Of a DNA stretch of 32,543 nucleotides, positions 31,525-32,543 are shown in pieces. A program made the translations under genes and the position numbers. The notes under the pieces were generated by a model. It did not search any database. It saw nothing but the letters and a program-made list of their open reading frames with translations, and was not told the DNA's origin. Position 1 is the first letter of the stretch; the number at the start of each line of letters is the position of its first letter. The DNA is from Candidatus Sungbacteria bacterium RIFCSPLOWO2_01_FULL_54_21 (GTDB lineage Bacteria > Patescibacteriota > Minisyncoccia > Sungbacterales > HO2-52-23): contig MHQR01000009.1 in the NCBI GenBank assembly GCA_001820725.1, positions 1 through 32,543 of the forward strand, given 5' to 3'.

Positions 31525-31558
31525 GACCCTGAAACACGGCATGCCGTAGCGCAGGGTC
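31525..31558 (-). terminator. Hairpin after the Nudix-like gene, possible terminator
   Basis: Arms GACCCTG (31525-31531) and CAGGGTC (31552-31558) enclose a second perfect palindrome ACGGCATGCCGT (31536-31547). On the minus strand it is followed by GTTTCTTTAG, a poor T tract. It lies in the 86-base gap between the gene at 31586 and the S66 peptidase gene and may end the former. Confidence 0.5.
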
Positions 31559-31585
31559 AATATTATCCGGATCGCGTAGGGGCGC

Positions 31586-32413
31586 TTACTTCAGAAGCCG
31601 ACGGCCCATGTGTTCCGCATAGGTGCGATGAGAGGGCTCCCAGTCGGGAAATGCGTCAGTACCGAACACGTAACGCAAGCACATAGCAAGTCCGGCAAAA
31701 CCCGTTGGCACGTACGCCTCGGGTTCCACCAGCAGGAGCTCGCGAATTGTGTACGGATCCCAGACAAACGGCTCGAGTTGGGAATGTTCGTCTCCGCTCC
31801 TGGCGCTCCGCGCCTTCCCTATCACTTCCCGAAACGACAGCGCCGTATGCGCGAGGAAAACGAATTCGTAATTGAGCCGCCGCCATGTGAGGTCTGCCGC
31901 GACACCGATACACAGCAGTGACGAAACGTCTGCCTCTGTCATGCCGAGTTCGCTTTGAAACTCGTCGCGTATGCCCTGATACGGGTGTTTCTGCCGCGGC
32001 GTCAGCCGGCCAGCGGGCGCCACGTGCCGCAATGTCGGCCAATCAATCCTGGGACTTCGCACCCCGAGAATACAGAAGCCGTCACACGTAACGGTTACGG
32101 CCATAAAGCCGACCGCGCGATGCTGGCGATCACCGGGAAGCAGAGCGGCCACGCTCTCATGGGTCGTACCCATGAAATTTTTATACTCCGACTCCACGCA
32201 CGTGAGCCGGAGACTGCTCCCACTAATGCTTAGTCCCTGCGCAACGAGCATCGGTCCGGAAAACAGATTCGGATTTTGAACCAATTCCACGTCCCACAGC
32301 TCGTTTACGAGCGCCCCTATCGCGGAGGACAACGGCTCCGCTGTCTCTCTCACCACCTCAATATCTTTTTCTAAAAAAAGACCCGTCGCTACCACCCGTA
32401 CAGGATATTCCAT
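31586..32413 (-). CDS. Nudix-fold protein with a degenerate Nudix box
   Basis: A 275-residue soluble protein. VGFMAVTVTCDGFCILGVRS is a Nudix-type first strand, then RHVAPAGRLTPRQKHPYQG followed by IRDEFQSELGMTEADV occupies the Nudix box position. Only the first and third acidic positions and the Gly of R-E-x-x-E-E-x-G survive (DEFQSELGM), so metal binding and hydrolysis are doubtful; it may bind a nucleotide derivative without cutting it. The flanking parts (N-terminal 90 residues, C-terminal 90 with WDPYTIRELLLVEPEAYVP) are not recognised. AGGAG (32421-32425 on the plus strand as CTCCT) is seven bases before the ATG, a strong ribosome site. It is a single-gene unit or the last gene of one that starts just upstream. 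Confidence 0.75.
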   Translation of the reverse strand: MEYPVRVVATGLFLEKDIEVVRETAEPLSSAIGALVNELWDVELVQNPNLFSGPMLVAQGLSISGSSLRLTCVESEYKNFMGTTHESVAALLPGDRQHRAVGFMAVTVTCDGFCILGVRSPRIDWPTLRHVAPAGRLTPRQKHPYQGIRDEFQSELGMTEADVSSLLCIGVAADLTWRRLNYEFVFLAHTALSFREVIGKARSARSGDEHSQLEPFVWDPYTIRELLLVEPEAYVPTGFAGLAMCLRYVFGTDAFPDWEPSHRTYAEHMGRRLLK

Positions 32414-32420
32414 CGTCTAT

Positions 32421-32425
32421 CTCCT
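32421..32425 (-). promoter_or_regulatory. Shine-Dalgarno AGGAG of the Nudix-like gene
   Basis: AGGAG on the minus strand, seven bases before the ATG at 32413. It fixes the start. Confidence 0.75.
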
Positions 32426-32485
32426 CTTGGTGCTACCTATGATCTCCCACAGACATCCATTCCGTTTTGAATCCGAACACTGCGG

Positions 32486-32491
32486 TACAAT
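32486..32491 (+). promoter_or_regulatory. Candidate -10 box at the right edge
   Basis: TACAAT, nine bases before the ATG at 32501, would give a leaderless or nearly leaderless message for the gene that starts there. The -35 region (TTTTGA at 32465-32470, 15-base spacing) is poor. Confidence 0.3.
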
Positions 32492-32500
32492 CCGTAGTGT

Positions 32501-32543
32501 ATGCACAAGAGACCGAAGATCAGCAAAACCGAGCGTCTGGAGA
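32501..32543 (+). CDS. Possible gene start, cut by the right edge
   Basis: From the ATG at 32501 the frame is open to the edge and reads MHKRPKISKTERLE. This is too short to identify. The position just after a TACAAT box and divergent to the Nudix-like gene make a real start plausible. There is no Shine-Dalgarno. Confidence 0.35.
   Translation, partial: MHKRPKISKTERLE

Noticed and set aside
1-32543. tRNA, rRNA, CRISPR arrays, insertion sequences, prophage genes
   Set aside because: I looked for cloverleaf ends with CCA, evenly spaced repeats, and transposase or integrase motifs in the translations and saw none.

Overview
The window reads as a chromosomal piece of a bacterium with a very small, tightly packed genome, most likely a Candidate Phyla Radiation (Patescibacteria, Parcubacteria-like) member. 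This is an inference. It rests on the dense gene packing with ATGA or TGATG stop/start overlaps, the scarcity of Shine-Dalgarno sequences, several -10 boxes so close to start codons that leaderless transcripts are likely, and the mix of small envelope proteins with a large block of divergent glycosyltransferases. TAA, TAG and TGA all end recognisable genes, so the code looks standard.

Layout. (1) Positions 1-4111, all minus strand, form a small cell-envelope module: an exported zinc-dependent phospholipase C-like protein cut by the left edge, an NTF2/DUF4878-like membrane-anchored protein, a YdcF/DUF218 protein, a lysozyme-fold (lytic transglycosylase-like) protein and a frameshifted small membrane protein. 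Three exact copies of the DnaA-box 9-mer TTATCCACA lie in its intergenic gaps. (2) Positions 4200-4712 hold a winged-helix regulator bracketed by two related inverted repeats. (3) Positions 4712-7580, plus strand: a GT-C-like multi-pass membrane protein overlapping a SAM methyltransferase. (4) Positions 7587-24915, minus strand: sixteen genes in one run, a surface-glycan locus. It contains a NeuB-family synthase, a NeuA-like cytidylyltransferase, a fused CBS/UDP-sugar dehydrogenase, a UDP-glucuronate decarboxylase-like SDR, a Gfo/Idh/MocA oxidoreductase, a 2-hydroxyacid dehydrogenase, a sugar cupin, three methyltransferases and six glycosyltransferases, including three tandem paralogues. (5) Positions 24953-26421, plus strand: a promoter with good boxes, an unrecognised GT-A-like protein and a broken Nudix gene, closed by a strong terminator. 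(6) Positions 26424-31499, minus strand: a DegT-fold enzyme with His in place of the catalytic Lys, GDP-mannose 4,6-dehydratase, a methyltransferase, a GT4 glycosyltransferase and an S66 (LD-carboxypeptidase/MccF) peptidase. (7) 31586-32413: a degenerate Nudix-fold protein; and at the right edge the first codons of a possible plus-strand gene.

How the genes may work together (inference): two sugar pathways converge on one cell-surface polymer or glycoprotein glycan. One makes a CMP-activated nonulosonic-like acid (NeuB plus NeuA) together with UDP-uronic acid and possibly a decarboxylated pentose. The other starts from GDP-mannose and, through the His-type DegT enzyme, could make a GDP-3,6-dideoxyhexose of the colitose type. 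Glycosyltransferases and O- or C-methyltransferases would assemble and cap the chain. No Wzx flippase, Wzy polymerase or ABC exporter is visible; the GT-C protein at 4712 is the only multi-pass membrane protein and is the best candidate for transfer outside the membrane.

The points I consider most worth checking are the CBS/UDP-sugar dehydrogenase fusion, the His-type DegT enzyme beside gmd, the NeuB without its SAF domain, the hairpin pair around the regulator, the doubly broken Nudix gene and the palindromic in-frame insert in the GT4 gene.
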